The translations under genes were made by a program, and so were the position numbers. From Flavobacterium sp. (lineage in GTDB: Bacteria > Bacteroidota > Bacteroidia > Flavobacteriales > Flavobacteriaceae), in the NCBI GenBank assembly GCA_019105125.1, contig JAHRWO010000253.1, positions 1 through 5,385 of the forward strand: a stretch of DNA of 5,385 bases, given 5' to 3'. This document shows, in pieces, positions 4,716 to 5,385 of this stretch (within the stretch, counting starts at the first letter, position 1; each line of letters starts with the position of its first letter). The notes below the pieces were generated by a model, which saw only the letters and a list, made by a program, of their open reading frames with translations, was not told the DNA's origin and searched no databases.

Positions 4716-5385
4716 CTAAGACAATCCTGTAATTCTACCTTCGTTATCAATATCAATTCGTTCTGCATTTGGAACTGCTGGTAAACCAGGCATTCTCATC
4801 ACATCACCTAAAAGCGGTACCACAAATCCAGCGCCTGAAGAAATTTCAAACTCACGAACCGTAATATCAAAATTAGAAGGGCGACCGATTAACTTTTCAT
4901 TATCTGAAAAACTTGCTGGTGTTTTCGCCATACAAATAGAAAAATGACCAAATCCTAAATCATTAATCATTTTCAATTGTGATTTCGATTTTGGAGAAAA
5001 CTCTACCGAATTCGCACCATAAATATTTTTAGCAACTACGTTGATTTTATGTTCAATAGAATCGGAAGGTTGGTACAAAGGTTTATAATTTGCTGTTCCT
5101 TTTTCAATTTCTTCAACTACTTTTTGGGCCACTTCAGCAGAACCTTTTCCACCATTAGCAAAAGCTGTACTCACTATAGCTATTACTCCTTTTGTTGCAC
5201 ACAATGCTTTCAATTTATCATATTCCGCTTCCGTATCATCTGGGAAAGCATTGATACAAACCACAGGATTTAATCCAAATTGTTGCATGTTTTCAATGTG
5301 TTTTTCCAAATTACAGAAGCCTTTTTCAATAGCAGCTACATTTTCAGTTTTAAAATCTTCCGCAGCTAATCCCGCATGGTGTTTA
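4716..5385 (-). CDS. fhs: Formate-tetrahydrofolate ligase, C-terminal part (partial)
   Basis: The reverse strand encodes 222 residues from the window edge to a TAG at 4716-4718, about 40% of an enzyme normally near 555 residues. Fhs joins formate to tetrahydrofolate using ATP, giving 10-formyl-THF for purine and formyl-methionine synthesis; it is cytosolic. Counting from the edge, the fragment shows N-L-E-K-H-I-E-N at 25-32, C-I-N-A-F-P-D-D-T at 43-51, T-A-F-A-N-G-G-K-G at 73-81, I-C-M-A-K-T-P-A-S-F-S-D at 150-161 and the C-terminal G-A-G-F-V-V-P-L-L-G-D-V-M-R-M-P-G-L-P at 184-202. These are strongly conserved in the family. The reading frame continues without stop to 5385 (K-H-H-A-G-L-A-A-E-D at the edge), so a start at the TTG near 5309 is not real. 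The gene is convergent with terC and shares its terminator. Confidence 0.95.
   Translation of the reverse strand, partial: KHHAGLAAEDFKTENVAAIEKGFCNLEKHIENMQQFGLNPVVCINAFPDDTEAEYDKLKALCATKGVIAIVSTAFANGGKGSAEVAQKVVEEIEKGTANYKPLYQPSDSIEHKINVVAKNIYGANSVEFSPKSKSQLKMINDLGFGHFSICMAKTPASFSDNEKLIGRPSNFDITVREFEISSGAGFVVPLLGDVMRMPGLPAVPNAERIDIDNEGRITGLS

Noticed and set aside
5307..5309. TTG as the start of the fhs product
   Set aside because: The frame continues upstream to the window edge with family-like residues, so the gene begins outside the window.

Overview
The window looks like an ordinary chromosomal segment of a Flavobacteriaceae member, most likely Flavobacterium or a close relative. The DNA is AT-rich. 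Start codons are preceded by A-rich leaders rather than strong Shine-Dalgarno sequences. Promoter-like sites fit the Bacteroidota pattern TTG-N17-23-TAnnTTTG, and every protein resembles a flavobacterial family. Genus and family names rest on recalled similarity, since no search was run.

Layout. Positions 1-184 (minus) are the N-terminus of a THUMP-domain RNA methyltransferase cut by the window edge. A 145-bp divergent intergenic region holds two overlapping, oppositely oriented promoter candidates and two small inverted repeats. On the plus strand follow a class I SAM-dependent methyltransferase (330-1094) and a ZIP-type metal transporter (1094-1828), whose stop and start codons share one base. 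After a 66-bp gap with its own TAAATTTG element comes a tight cluster: a bacterial PH-domain protein (1895-2275), the N-acetylmuramic acid 6-phosphate etherase murQ (2280-3098) and a two-helix DUF6095-like membrane protein (3099-3335). A small lipoprotein (3366-3752) and a TerC-family membrane protein (3787-4560) come next and may be read from the same transcript. On the minus strand, 4716-5385 is the C-terminal 222 residues of formate-tetrahydrofolate ligase (fhs), open at the right edge. The convergent 155-bp gap between terC and fhs contains a strong bidirectional terminator hairpin nested in a larger inverted-repeat structure.

How the genes fit together. The content is housekeeping: RNA modification, cell-wall sugar recycling (murQ), one-carbon metabolism (fhs) and two predicted metal transporters (ZIP for uptake, TerC for likely manganese efflux). 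There is no mobile element, CRISPR array, tRNA or rRNA, and no gene-scale unexplained stretch. I found no convincing undescribed system. The points most worth a second look are the folded structure between terC and fhs, the overlapping divergent promoters at 269-309, the altered metal-site residues of the ZIP protein, and its one-base coupling to a methyltransferase of unknown substrate.
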